Source: Lachnospiraceae bacterium (GTDB taxonomy: Bacteria > Bacillota > Clostridia > Lachnospirales > Lachnospiraceae). Taken from it: DNA of 64,000 nucleotides. Numbering within the stretch: position 1 is the stretch's first letter; the number at the start of each line of letters is the position of its first letter. Shown here piece by piece: positions 19,297-27,963 of the stretch. The stretch is from positions 62,001-126,000 of the forward strand of contig CAJTHM010000014.1 of the NCBI GenBank assembly GCA_910576125.1, in the 5' to 3' direction. The position numbers were made by a program, and so were the translations under genes. The notes below the pieces were generated by a model. That model was not told the origin of the DNA, searched no databases, and worked only from the letters and a program-made list of their open reading frames with translations.

Positions 19297-19564
19297 ATCG
19301 GTTCAGAAGCTCCTTTCCTTGAGGCGTTACGCGGCTCCCGCCCCCGTTTTTTCCTCCGGCGGCGCGGACGGCCAGGGGGAAGCCCAGGGCGGTTTCAGCG
19401 TTTTTCAGTATCTTCAGGGCTTTGGTATAGGCCATGCCCATGGAGGCTGCGGCGGCCCGGAGAGACCCTGTTTCTTCCACGCCGTGGAGCAGCCGGGCCG
19501 GTCCTTCTCCGAAGAACTTTTGTCCGTTGTCGTCCATTAGACGGATTCGTGTTACTGGTTTCAT
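19223..19564 (-). CDS. ModE-like winged-helix regulator (DNA-binding domain only)
   Basis: A 113-residue protein with the ModE/LysR-type N-terminal helix-turn-helix: FGEGPARLLHGVEETGSLR then AAASMGMAYTKALKIL, and a wing rich in Gly (GGKNGGGSRVTPQGKELL). This is the pattern of the ModE DNA-binding domain; the C-terminal molybdate-binding TOBE domains are absent, as in many Firmicutes. I chose the ATG at 19564, preceded by AAGGAG at 8-base spacing, over 19597. Position in the metal-transport operon suggests it controls molybdenum genes. How it would sense the metal without a TOBE domain is unclear. Confidence 0.8.
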   Translation of the reverse strand: MKPVTRIRLMDDNGQKFFGEGPARLLHGVEETGSLRAAAASMGMAYTKALKILKNAETALGFPLAVRAAGGKNGGGSRVTPQGKELLNRYESYRDACIQANRRLYLEFFPEQP

Positions 19565-19638
19565 AAGAACTTCTCCTTGCAGTGGGTTTTGCCGCATGGC
19601 AGATAGTTTGAGCCGTGGATAGGAGAGGGATATTCCGG

Positions 19639-20430
19639 CTATGCCTCTTCCCGGAGCATCACCAGATGCTCCCGGCCGCTGCGGGCCGGCAGTCTGGCCA
19701 GGCTGATCTGTCCGTAAATCTGCTCCAGCAGTTCTTCCATCCGGGGGAGGGAATCCGTCCCGGGGGAAAGAGTCCCCAGAATCTTACCCTCCGAGAGCAA
19801 AAGCAGCCTGTGGCAGTAATTTAATGCCAGGGAGGGGTCATGGAGGGTCACTATGGCGGCTCTGGCATCCTCTGACAGCCAGCGCCTTAGGCGTTCCAGC
19901 ATCTGGTAGCGGAATCGGAAATCCAGCGCGCTCTCAGGTTCATCCAGCAGCAGGAGGTGTCCCTCGCAGCAGAGGGCACGGGCGAAGATGCAGAGCTGTT
20001 TCTGCCCTTCGCTGAGAGTTTGATAATTCTGCTGCTCTTTTCCCTCCAGACCGGCCAGCGCCAGGGCTTTGCGGCCTTTCTGTTCCATGGAGGCGGTGGG
20101 GCGCTCCAACAGGCCGAGCCAGGGATTGAAGCCCATGAGAACCACATCCAGAACAGAGATGTCAATGGAGATTCCGCTTCTCTGCGGAATGTAGCTGCAG
20201 CGCTGCGAAAGCTGCCTGGGATTCAGCTTTTCCAGTGTCGTTCCCTCCAGGATACAGCTGCCGGTATGGGGCAGAATTCCGCAGATGGCTTTCAGCAGAG
20301 TGGTCTTGCCGCTGCCGTTGGCCCCCAGGACGCCCGCCAGGCAGCCGCTGTCCACAGAGAAGGACAGGTGGTCTATTATCTCTTTTTTGCCGTATCCGGC
20401 AGTCAGGTCTTCAACAGTGAAAAAATCCAT
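19639..20430 (-). CDS. ABC transporter ATP-binding protein (FecE/MolC type)
   Basis: ATPase of the metal or metal-chelate importer formed with the next two genes on this strand. Walker A is GANGSGKTT (about residues 35-43), the signature motif is LSEGQKQL (Glu replacing the usual Gly of LSGGQ), Walker B is LLLLDEP and the switch His sits in VTLHD. Length 263 is normal for the FecE group. It is 24 bases downstream of the permease gene. Homologues with this architecture import ferric siderophores, cobalamin, or molybdate/tungstate (MolBCA). The neighbours argue for molybdate or tungstate. Confidence 0.92.
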   Translation of the reverse strand: MDFFTVEDLTAGYGKKEIIDHLSFSVDSGCLAGVLGANGSGKTTLLKAICGILPHTGSCILEGTTLEKLNPRQLSQRCSYIPQRSGISIDISVLDVVLMGFNPWLGLLERPTASMEQKGRKALALAGLEGKEQQNYQTLSEGQKQLCIFARALCCEGHLLLLDEPESALDFRFRYQMLERLRRWLSEDARAAIVTLHDPSLALNYCHRLLLLSEGKILGTLSPGTDSLPRMEELLEQIYGQISLARLPARSGREHLVMLREEA

Positions 20431-20453
20431 TGGCTATGATTCCCGTATCTTTT

Positions 20454-21434
20454 TTAGTGTTTTTTTGTCTGCCTGCGGATGAGCAGGATTAAAAAGGGCG
20501 CTCCCAGCAGGCTGGTGAATATGCTCACAGGCAGCTCCGTGGAAGCCGCGCTGCGGGCCAGGATGTCCGCTGCCATGAGCAGGGAACCTCCCGCCAGACC
20601 GCTGAGCAGCATGGTGGCCTGGCGGTTATCCTTTGTCAGGAGCCTTGCCCCATGGGGAGCCAGCAGGCCGATGAAACTGATCAGCCCGGTGAGGCTTATC
20701 ACGGCGGATACAGTGAGGGTTGCCGTAAGCAGTACGAAAAGCCGCAGCTTCCCCACGCTGACGCCCAGCATCCGGGCTTCGCCCTCCTCGCCGGACAGCA
20801 GGATAATCTGGCGGTGGAGAGGAAAAAGCACCGCCAGGCAAAGGGCGCAGAGGAGCAGGTTCCCGCCCGTGGAGTAGCCGCTGATGCCGTTAAGGCTGCC
20901 CATGATCCAATATTCGATGGAGGCCAGCTGCCGTTCCGGATCCGCGGTGAGCTTCAGGCACATCAGGACCGTCTGGGCCAGGGAATGGACGGCGATTCCG
21001 GCCAGTACGATGGTATTTTTGGAGCCGCTTTTGTCCAAAGCAGAAAGGGCCAGTACGATGACTACCGCCAGAAGCGCACCAGTAAAGGAAGAAGCCGTCA
21101 CGGCGGCAGCTCCGGAGAAAAACAGAATGCCTGCCGCCGCGCCTGCGCTGGCGCCGGAGGAGACCCCGATGATATCCGGGGATGCCAGGGGATTACGGAA
21201 GACAGTCTGGTAGACGAAGCCCGCCGCGCCCAGGGCAAATCCGCCTACAGCGCCCACGCAGGTCCTGCTGGCCCGAAGGGTCCAGAACACCCGCAGCTGC
21301 AGTTCATTGCCGGCTGCCAGCTCCCGGAGGGATAAGGGATATTTCCCCACGAACAGACTGGCCGCGAACAGTACCGCCATGGCAAGAGCGCCAAGTACGC
21401 ACATGACTTTGGCTGCTCCGGTTCTCCTGCCCAT
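20454..21434 (-). CDS. FecCD-family ABC transporter permease
   Basis: Membrane subunit of the type II importer: 326 residues with about ten hydrophobic helices, as in BtuC, FhuB and MolB. The family segment GAAGFVYQTVFRNPLASPDI with GVSSGASAG, and the coupling region with FIGLLAPHGARLL, are visible. Its ATG overlaps the stop of the binding-protein gene (ATGA-type junction at 21434), so the two are translationally coupled. Confidence 0.94.
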   Translation of the reverse strand: MGRRTGAAKVMCVLGALAMAVLFAASLFVGKYPLSLRELAAGNELQLRVFWTLRASRTCVGAVGGFALGAAGFVYQTVFRNPLASPDIIGVSSGASAGAAAGILFFSGAAAVTASSFTGALLAVVIVLALSALDKSGSKNTIVLAGIAVHSLAQTVLMCLKLTADPERQLASIEYWIMGSLNGISGYSTGGNLLLCALCLAVLFPLHRQIILLSGEEGEARMLGVSVGKLRLFVLLTATLTVSAVISLTGLISFIGLLAPHGARLLTKDNRQATMLLSGLAGGSLLMAADILARSAASTELPVSIFTSLLGAPFLILLIRRQTKKH

Positions 21435-22567
21435 CAGTCAGAGCAGCTTTCGCTGTATGCAAAGCCATAGAAAGTCTCATAGTATTCGTCGATCGCCCCG
21501 GCGCAGTCGGCTTCCGTGCACAGGTCAGGGTGCAGGATGCCGGAGAGCCACACAGAGCCTAAGATGCCGCCGGGCACAGGGCTGTCCCAGGCTTCGGCAT
21601 TGCCGGGCATCTGATAGACATTGCCGTCTGCCACGGCAGAGCAGCCTGCCAGGTTCGGGTCTGTGAGCACATCCTCTATGCTGTATTCCGCATCCGAGGC
21701 GAGGATGATGTACTCAGGATTCCAGGCAAGGAGCTGTTCGTAGCTTATCTCCACCCAGTAGCTGTCCGTGATTTCGGCAGCCGCATTGGCACCGCCTGCC
21801 AGACTGATCATATCGGATTGGTACATGGCGTCTCCCGCGGTGGACAGCATGCTGGAATTGCCTGCCAGATAGACGCGGGGAGTTTCCGCATGGGCCAGAG
21901 CCTGCGACAGGCGTTCTTCCTGGGCGGCGGTGAAGTCCAGCAGGGCCTGGGCCCGGGATTCGGTATCCGTAGCGGCCGCCACCAGATGAATCATTTCGGT
22001 GAGCAGCTCCTGGTCTTCCGGGTTCACCAGCAGGACAGAAATGCCCAGGTCTTCCAGCGTCCCGGCGGCATCCTGGAGCTTGAGCGGCAGGATGACCAAA
22101 TCCGGCTCCAAAGCGGCGCAGCCTTCCAAATCGAATTCTTTCGCAGAACCTACATTGGGCAGGCCGGTCAGTTCCGGAGCGCTGAGCCTGTAGATGGCCC
22201 GCTTGTCAGCCTTGGCTTCTATACCTGCGATTTTGTCTTCCAGATTCAGGGCAATCAGGAGGCTGGTGGAGATATAATAGCCGCTGACCAGCTTCTGGGG
22301 TTCCTCCGCAATGGTCACCTGGCGGCCCGCCTGATCGGTGAGGGTGATGGGGTAGTGAGGGGCAGAGTCATCAGAAGCTTCATCGGACGACATATCGTCC
22401 AGGGCAGAGTTTTCGATGGATTCCGTGGAAGACTCTGTGAGAGCGTCGGAAGCAATGGTTCCGGGAACGGAGGAACCGGAGCCTGATTCCATAGATTCGT
22501 CTTTACCACAGGCAGCTATGGACAGAGTCATTGCAATAGCCAGCAGTAGGGAAAGTAACTTTTTCAT
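21434..22567 (-). CDS. ABC transporter substrate-binding lipoprotein (FepB/BtuF/MolA type)
   Basis: First gene of the minus-strand operon. Signal peptide with lipobox SIAAC (Cys near residue 20), then a Ser/Glu-rich linker to about residue 68, then a Peripla_BP_2 domain (PF01497) beginning YPITLTDQAGRQVTIAEEP. The domain has two lobes joined by a long helix, as in BtuF and MolA, and the LEPDLVILP and NPEYIILASD segments are typical. Length 377 is normal. The ligand is not evident from sequence; ModE-like and MobA-like genes downstream point to molybdate or tungstate rather than iron. Confidence 0.92.
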   Translation of the reverse strand: MKKLLSLLLAIAMTLSIAACGKDESMESGSGSSVPGTIASDALTESSTESIENSALDDMSSDEASDDSAPHYPITLTDQAGRQVTIAEEPQKLVSGYYISTSLLIALNLEDKIAGIEAKADKRAIYRLSAPELTGLPNVGSAKEFDLEGCAALEPDLVILPLKLQDAAGTLEDLGISVLLVNPEDQELLTEMIHLVAAATDTESRAQALLDFTAAQEERLSQALAHAETPRVYLAGNSSMLSTAGDAMYQSDMISLAGGANAAAEITDSYWVEISYEQLLAWNPEYIILASDAEYSIEDVLTDPNLAGCSAVADGNVYQMPGNAEAWDSPVPGGILGSVWLSGILHPDLCTEADCAGAIDEYYETFYGFAYSESCSD

Positions 22568-22583
22568 AATTGATCTCCTCTTC

Positions 22584-22656
22584 GTTATAGTTTTGAAAAT
22601 ACAACGCTACTATTATAACAAGCCATCTTTTCAAAAGCAAGATGTACTGCTATAAT
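22584..22656. promoter_or_regulatory. Divergent promoters and inverted repeat between the metal importer and the hydroxylase operon
   Basis: Rightward: TTTTCA at 22628-22633, 17 bases, TATAAT at 22651-22656. Leftward: TATAAT (plus-strand 22612-22617) with TTGCTT (22635-22640) at 17 bases. The two promoters overlap back to back. GTTATA at 22584-22589 and TATAAC at 22614-22619 are inverted halves with centres 30 bp apart, overlapping the leftward -10. E. coli ModE sites also contain GTTAT/ATAAC halves, at shorter spacing, so a metal-responsive operator is a reasonable guess. Confidence 0.45.
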
Positions 22657-22729
22657 AGAATCAAAGAACAGATTCTATTCTCAAAGAGCTATATATGGAG
22701 ACAAAGCATATCCGGAAGGAGTATTCGCC

Positions 22730-23521
22730 GTGATCAATATACAGAAATATGTCCGGGCGGAAAGCCTTGAAGAGGCGTACCGGCTGAATCAGAACAGGCA
22801 AAATCGGGTTCTTGGCGGCATGTTGTGGCTGAAAATGGGAAATGGAAACGTGAACACCGCCATTGACCTCTGCGGGCTGGGACTTGACACGATTCAGGAG
22901 ACCCGGGAGCAGTTTGCCATCGGCGCTATGGTTTCTCTGCGCCAGATAGAGCTTCATGAGGGACTGAACGCCTATACCCGGGGGGCTGCGGCGGCAGCCG
23001 TGCGGGATATCGTGGGGGTTCAGTTCCGAAACCTGGCCACGGCAGGAGGCAGCATCTGGGGACGGTTCGGCTTTTCCGATGTGCTGACGGTTTTCCTGGC
23101 CATGGAGACTTATGTGGAATTGTACAAGGGGGGCATTCTGCCGCTGGAGCAGTTTGCGGCCATGAAATATGACAGGGATATTCTGGTCCGTATTATCGTG
23201 AAGAAGACTCCCGGGGACTTTGCCTATAGAACCATGCGGAATCAGCGGACGGATTTTCCTGTGATTGCCTGCGGGCTGTCCCGGATAGGCGGAGAGTACC
23301 GGGTCGTAATCGGCGCGAGGCCGGCCAGGGCCATGGCAGTCCGGGATGAGAGGGGATTCCTTTCCGGCGGCCTTACGGAGGAGGGCTGCAGGGCCTTTGC
23401 CGGATATGTGGCAGAAACGGTTCCAACGGAAAGCAATATCCGCGGCAGCGCTGCCTACCGCACCCATCTGATTCGGGTGCTGACGGAGAGAAATCTTGCG
23501 GAACTGAGAGGAAGACGGTGA
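22730..23521 (+). CDS. Molybdenum hydroxylase FAD-binding subunit (xanthine dehydrogenase family)
   Basis: Medium subunit that passes electrons between the 2Fe-2S clusters and NAD or another acceptor. It carries the FAD_binding_5 fold: RVLGGMLWLKMGN takes the place of the usual AGGT motif, and FRNLATAGGSIWGRFGFSD replaces the IGG-N-I motif, a variant I associate with clostridial members. A C-terminal CO_deh_flav_C-like segment follows. At 263 residues it is slightly short. The GTG start has AAGGAG 8 bases upstream. Its stop overlaps the next ATG by one base. FAD binding is expected but the altered first motif should be checked. Confidence 0.88.
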   Translation: MINIQKYVRAESLEEAYRLNQNRQNRVLGGMLWLKMGNGNVNTAIDLCGLGLDTIQETREQFAIGAMVSLRQIELHEGLNAYTRGAAAAAVRDIVGVQFRNLATAGGSIWGRFGFSDVLTVFLAMETYVELYKGGILPLEQFAAMKYDRDILVRIIVKKTPGDFAYRTMRNQRTDFPVIACGLSRIGGEYRVVIGARPARAMAVRDERGFLSGGLTEEGCRAFAGYVAETVPTESNIRGSAAYRTHLIRVLTERNLAELRGRR

Positions 23522-23973
23522 TGGAAATAACGATAAAATTAAATGGAAAAAACGTAACCGCTCATATAGAGGCTGACCTTCTGCTGATTGATTTTTTGCG
23601 CAGCCATGGGTGCGTAAGCGTAAAACGGGGCTGCGAGACCTCCAACTGCGGACTGTGCACGGTGCTCATGGACGGAATCCCTGTGCTTTCCTGTTCCGTG
23701 CTGGCGGCCCGGGCGGACGGACATGAGGTACAGACCCTGGAGGGGCTTCAGGAGGAGGCGGAAGAGTTCGCAGGCTTCATTGCGGATCAGGGCGCCGACC
23801 AGTGCGGCTTCTGCAATCCGGGGCTGGTGATGAATACGATTGCCCTGCTCCGGGAGAATCCTGACCCTACTGACGATGAAATCCGCGCTTTTCTGGCGGG
23901 AAATCTGTGCCGCTGTTCCGGCTATGACGGACAGCTTCGGGGGATCCGGAATTATCTGGACAGCCGCAAATAA
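23521..23973 (+). CDS. Molybdenum hydroxylase [2Fe-2S] subunit
   Basis: Small electron-transfer subunit. The N-terminal plant-type ferredoxin domain has the ligands C-E-T-S-N-C-G-L-C followed by the fourth Cys in VLSC. The C-terminal helical domain carries the second cluster in CGFCNPG and CRCSGY. Length 150 residues is standard for XdhC/CoxS proteins. The ATG at 23521 overlaps the stop of the FAD subunit by one base, indicating coupled translation. Confidence 0.96.
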   Translation: MEITIKLNGKNVTAHIEADLLLIDFLRSHGCVSVKRGCETSNCGLCTVLMDGIPVLSCSVLAARADGHEVQTLEGLQEEAEEFAGFIADQGADQCGFCNPGLVMNTIALLRENPDPTDDEIRAFLAGNLCRCSGYDGQLRGIRNYLDSRK

Positions 23974-24005
23974 TTGCAGGACACAGCAAAGAAATGAGGA
24001 TTCCT

Positions 24006-26303
24006 ATGGAACAGAAAGAATATAAATCTATCAATAAATCCGTCCGCAAAAAAGACGCCATGCAGCTGCTTCTGGGAAAGGCGGTGTATATGGACGACAT
24101 CGCGCCTGATGACGCGCTGGCAGTAAAGCTTCTGCGCAGTCCCCACGCCAATGCCATTGTCCGGGAAATCGACACGTCGATTGCAAAGAAAGTGCCGGGA
24201 ATCGTGGATATCTATACCTGGGAGGACGTGCCCTCCACCAGGTTCGCCATTGCGGGACAGACCTATCCGGAGCCCTCTCCCTATGACCGCCTGATCATTG
24301 ACCGCCATGTGCGCTTCGTGGGAGACGCGGTGGCCATTATCGCGGCGGAGTCGGAAAAAGCCGCCTGCAGGGCCATGAAACTGATCAAGGTGGAATACGA
24401 AGTGCTGGAGCCGGTTCTGGATTTCCGCACAGCCAGGGACAATTCCGTCCTGGTGCACCCCGAGGAGGACTGGTATCCGCCCTGTGAAGTGGGCGGCGAC
24501 AACAGACGCAACCTGGTGGCCAGCGACACCAGCTCCCAGGGGGATGTGGAGGCGGTGCTGGAGCAGTGCCATATCCGGCTGGACCGCACTTTCCATACAA
24601 AGGCTTTCAATCAGGCCATGATGGAGACTTTCCGCACCTATACCCGTCTTGACCGCTACGGACGGCTTCATGTGGTGTCCTCCACGCAGATAGTCTTCCA
24701 CTGCCGCCGCATCCTCTCCCGGGCCCTGGGCATTCCAAAGAGCCGGATTCGGGTGGAAAAGCCCCGAATCGGCGGCGGATTCGGAGCCAAACAGACCGCG
24801 GTCTGCGAAGTCTATCCCGCTTTTGTGACCCTGCGGACCGGGAGAGCGGCCAAGCTGATCTACACCCGGGAAGAGGCCCAGATCGCAGGTTCTCCCCGGC
24901 ATGAGATGGAAATCCGCGTGCGCCTGGGAGCCGACAGGGACGGCAGAATCCGTGCGCTGGACTTATATACCCTGTCCAATACCGGCGCCTACGGAGAACA
25001 TGGCCCGACTACGGTGGGCCTTTCCGGCCACAAATCTATCCCGCTGTATACAGGCGGCCTGGAAGCCTGGCGGTTCGGCTATGATGTGGTATACACGAAC
25101 ACCTGTGCAGCCGGCGCCTACCGGGGCTACGGTGCGACACAGGGAATCTTCGCCCTGGAGACCACGGTCAACGAGCTGGCGGAGAAGCTGGGAATAGATC
25201 CCACAAAGCTCCGTGACCGGAACATGGTCAGGGAGGGCATGCGCATGCCGGCTTATTATGACGAGACGGCCAATGCCTGCGCCCTGGACCGCTGTATGGA
25301 GCATTGCAGGAAAATGTTCTGCTGGGAGGAGAAGTACCCCGTCAGGGATATGGGGAACGGAAAGGTCCGGACGGCCGGTGTGGCCATGGCCATGCAGGGC
25401 TCCGGAATCTCCCATGTGGACGTGGGCTCCGCCACTGTCAGGCTGGACGAGGACGGCCACTATAATCTCCTCATCGGAGCGGCGGACATGGGCACCGGCT
25501 GCGATACGATTCTGGCCCAGATGGTGGCCGAGTGCATGGAATGCGATGTGGAAGATGTGGCTGTCTTTGGCGCGGATACCGACGCCTCGCCTTACGATTC
25601 TGGATCCTATGCCTCCTCAACCACTTACATCACCGGAAAAGCCGTGGAAAAGGCCTGTGGGGATCTGAGGAAAAAGATTTGTGCCATCGCTGCCGAAATG
25701 ATGGAATGCGATGTGGAAGAAGTGGCATTTGAAAGAAACCAGGTGCGCAGCGTCAAAACGGAGCAGACGGTCAGCCTGTCGGACATCGCTTACAGGACCC
25801 AGGCGTTCAGTTCGAAATCCGCAGAGGCCAGCGCCACCCATTCGTCGCCGGTGTCCCCGCCGCCCTATATGGTGGGCATGGTGGAGATCGAGCTGGACAG
25901 GCTCACAGGGCAGGTGACCATACTGGATTACATGGCTGTAGTGGACTGCGGCATTCCCATCAATCCCGCTCTGGCGCGGATTCAGGCGGAAGGGGGCATC
26001 GTACAGGGGATTGGGCATACGCTTTTTGAGAATGTGCATTACGACCGAAAGGGCTGCCTGGCGGAGTCCTCTTTCCTGCAGTATAAGTTGCCCACCCGCC
26101 TGGACATGGGCAGACTTCGGGTGGAGTTTGAGAACAGCTATGAGCCCACCGGACCTTTTGGGGCGAAGTCCATCGGCGAGATTGTCATCAACACACCGGC
26201 CCCGGCCATTGCCCACGCCATCTACAGGGCCACGGGAGTCTGGCACAGGGAGCTGCCCATCACTCCGGAGCAGATTCATGTAAACATTGACATTAAACCG
26301 TAA
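24006..26303 (+). CDS. Molybdenum hydroxylase catalytic (molybdopterin-binding) subunit
   Basis: Large subunit carrying the Mo-pterin active site, 765 residues. The Ald_Xan_dh_C domain is at about 20-125 (LLGKAVYMDDI opening) and the Mo-binding domain follows. Pterin-contact motifs GGGFGAKQT and AGAYRGYGATQG are intact, as is QGSGISHVDVG. The C-terminal GAKSIGEIVINT keeps the catalytic Glu position, although GEP of classic xanthine dehydrogenases reads GEI. The ATG at 24006 has GAGGA just upstream; 23994 is an alternative. It closes a FAD, FeS, Mo operon and is followed by an Rrf2 regulator. The NCS2 carrier nearby suggests a purine substrate, but nicotinate-like or aldehyde substrates are possible. 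Confidence 0.93.
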   Translation: MEQKEYKSINKSVRKKDAMQLLLGKAVYMDDIAPDDALAVKLLRSPHANAIVREIDTSIAKKVPGIVDIYTWEDVPSTRFAIAGQTYPEPSPYDRLIIDRHVRFVGDAVAIIAAESEKAACRAMKLIKVEYEVLEPVLDFRTARDNSVLVHPEEDWYPPCEVGGDNRRNLVASDTSSQGDVEAVLEQCHIRLDRTFHTKAFNQAMMETFRTYTRLDRYGRLHVVSSTQIVFHCRRILSRALGIPKSRIRVEKPRIGGGFGAKQTAVCEVYPAFVTLRTGRAAKLIYTREEAQIAGSPRHEMEIRVRLGADRDGRIRALDLYTLSNTGAYGEHGPTTVGLSGHKSIPLYTGGLEAWRFGYDVVYTNTCAAGAYRGYGATQGIFALETTVNELAEKLGIDPTKLRDRNMVREGMRMPAYYDETANACALDRCMEHCRKMFCWEEKYPVRDMGNGKVRTAGVAMAMQGSGISHVDVGSATVRLDEDGHYNLLIGAADMGTGCDTILAQMVAECMECDVEDVAVFGADTDASPYDSGSYASSTTYITGKAVEKACGDLRKKICAIAAEMMECDVEEVAFERNQVRSVKTEQTVSLSDIAYRTQAFSSKSAEASATHSSPVSPPPYMVGMVEIELDRLTGQVTILDYMAVVDCGIPINPALARIQAEGGIVQGIGHTLFENVHYDRKGCLAESSFLQYKLPTRLDMGRLRVEFENSYEPTGPFGAKSIGEIVINTPAPAIAHAIYRATGVWHRELPITPEQIHVNIDIKP

Positions 26304-26342
26304 AAAGCTTAAAATATGGGAAAACAGCTTGGAGGTGGGAGG

Positions 26343-26783
26343 ATGCAGATATCCAGCCGGTTCACGATTGCCATCCACATATTTGCCTGTATGGAAACCT
26401 TTGGAAAGGATTATAAGATTACCAGCGATTTCCTTGCATCCAGCATCAATGTCAACCCGGTCATCATACGGAAGATTCTTTCCCAGCTGAAAAACGCCGG
26501 GCTGATTGAGGTGGCCCGGGGGACAGGGGGCACGACGGCGGCCAGGCCCATAGACCAGATTACATTTTATGATGTATATCTGGCGGTAGACCTGCTGGAG
26601 GAGGGGGAGCTGTTCCATTTCCATGAAAATCCCAACCCGGACTGTCCGGTGGGAAGAAATATCCATACTGTGCTGGACGGCAAGCTCGTGGATATCCAGG
26701 AGGCCATGGAAAATGAAATGAAGAAATATACGATTGCGGATGTGGCGGATGGCCTGAAGCATTGCCCCGGCATCGCGGGATAG
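26343..26783 (+). CDS. Rrf2 family transcriptional regulator
   Basis: Winged-helix regulator of 146 residues. It opens MQISSRFTIAIHIFAC, with the helix-turn-helix ITSDFLASSINVNPVIIRKIL and wing LIEVARGTGGTTAAR. After the dimerisation helix there are only scattered Cys residues (CPVG and a C-terminal CPG) rather than the three-Cys cluster of IscR/NsrR, so an Fe-S cofactor is doubtful. A GGAGGTGGGAGG ribosome site sits directly upstream. It lies 39 bases after the hydroxylase operon and probably regulates it or responds to its state. Confidence 0.9.
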   Translation: MQISSRFTIAIHIFACMETFGKDYKITSDFLASSINVNPVIIRKILSQLKNAGLIEVARGTGGTTAARPIDQITFYDVYLAVDLLEEGELFHFHENPNPDCPVGRNIHTVLDGKLVDIQEAMENEMKKYTIADVADGLKHCPGIAG

Positions 26784-26846
26784 AGAGAGGCGCTTTGTGA
26801 TCGGTTCTGCCGTCACAGAGTGCTTTTTCCTTAAAAAGCAAATAAG

Positions 26847-27055
26847 CGGCGGGGATATTTTGGACTTGATAAATCATATCCGATCAATGATTTCGCGCTG
26901 ATTCCCCGCTACGCCGTGCTGGACTACCGTGTGACCACCGGCCTGCCCGGGCAGATTACGGCCACCACCGGGATGGACGCGCTGACCCACGCGGTGGAGG
27001 CCTACATCGGAGGCAGCACCACGAAGCTGACCCGCAGGATGGCAGAGGAGGCGGT
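26847..27055 (+). pseudogene. Internal fragment of an iron-containing alcohol dehydrogenase
   Basis: An open stretch reads FGLDKSYPINDFALIPRY, then DYRVTTGLPGQITATTGM, then DALTHAVEAYIGGSTTK. That is the Fe-ADH core in which D-A-L-T-H-A-x-E is a metal-ligand region. About 65 of some 380 residues remain. Homology stops abruptly after RRMAEEAV, where sequence of an aldehyde dehydrogenase begins in another frame. There is no start codon or ribosome site. Confidence 0.75.
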
Positions 27056-27463
27056 ATGCCGGATAAGCTTGTGTACGGAGGCGAGGCGGATTCGGACAGA
27101 CTGCGGATCGCGCCTACAGTGATGGACAATGTGACCGGGGAGGACGCGGTGATGCAGGAGGAGATTTTCGGCCCCATCCTGCCGGTGCTTACCTTTGATG
27201 AAATCGGGCAGGCTTTTGACTTTGTGCGAGGGAGAGAGAAACCGCTGGCCGCCTATCTGTTTACGAGAGATAAAAATACGGAAAAACGATTTCTGGAGAC
27301 AGTGTCTTTCGGCGGAGGATGCGTGAATGACACCATCATGCATCTGGCCACATCCCGGATGGGTTTCGGAGGCGTTGGGAACAGCGGAATGGGTTCCTAT
27401 CACGGGCGGAAGAGCTTCGAGACTTTCACCCACGAGAAAAATGTCCTGAAAAAATACGGCTGA
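27056..27463 (+). pseudogene. C-terminal fragment of an aldehyde dehydrogenase
   Basis: About 135 residues, with YGGEADSDRLRIAPTVMDNV, EEIFGPILPVLTFD, and the C-terminal GFGGVGNSGMGSYHGRKSF followed by an FTHEK tail. These are hallmarks of the last third of class 3-like ALDH proteins. The NAD domain and catalytic Cys are gone. It is joined directly to the alcohol dehydrogenase fragment at about 27055, so a deletion removed the 3' end of one gene and the 5' two thirds of the next. An independent short protein is possible but would be inactive. Confidence 0.78.
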
Positions 27464-27560
27464 ATCGACATGCCTTTGCGGTACCAGCCGTATAACAGGA
27501 AAAAAGATGGATTGATTCGTATGTTTCTGAAATGACAGTCCTGAAAAACAGTCATATGTA

Positions 27561-27963
27561 CTAATTGCGGACACATGCCAGAATGACTTTGACTGGTGCT
27601 CCATCAGTGGAACAGATTCGGTATGCCCCGGCAGCCTCGGGAACGATGCAGGTCTCCGCATAGTGCAGTTCCAGAGGCGGGAACCCGGCAGTTTCGCTGA
27701 TAAGCGTGACGGATTCCCCCTCTACCAGATTCATCACATGGTCATGATTCCGAATACAGGATTCTCCGTAAGGTCTCGCCGGATGGTTTCATCGATTTCT
27801 TCCGGCGGCAAGGCCAGATCGTCGCTGTGAATCACCGTCGCTGTCTCCGAAAGGGGAAACAGACCTTTCAGTTCCTCCTGATTCACGCCCGGATAGCATT
27901 CCGCTACGATGACGGTTTCGGCCCGTCCGGCGCAAAGGCGGGAAAAACATTCCCGGATGCATC
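27561..27963 (-). pseudogene. Remnant of a class I mannose-6-phosphate isomerase-like gene
   Basis: Read on the minus strand, 27963 to about 27745 encodes an N-terminal-type segment (AETVIVAECYPGVNQEELKG, then IHSDDLALPPEEIDETI and ENPVFGIM). It then meets a stop. In another frame, about 27745 to 27561 encodes a C-terminal segment (DHVMNLVEGESVTLISE, LHYAETCIVPEAAGAYRI, then VKVILACVRN and stop) typical of cupin-type phosphomannose isomerase ends. The middle is missing, with a frameshift at the join. Only about 130 residues of several hundred are left. Confidence 0.6.
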
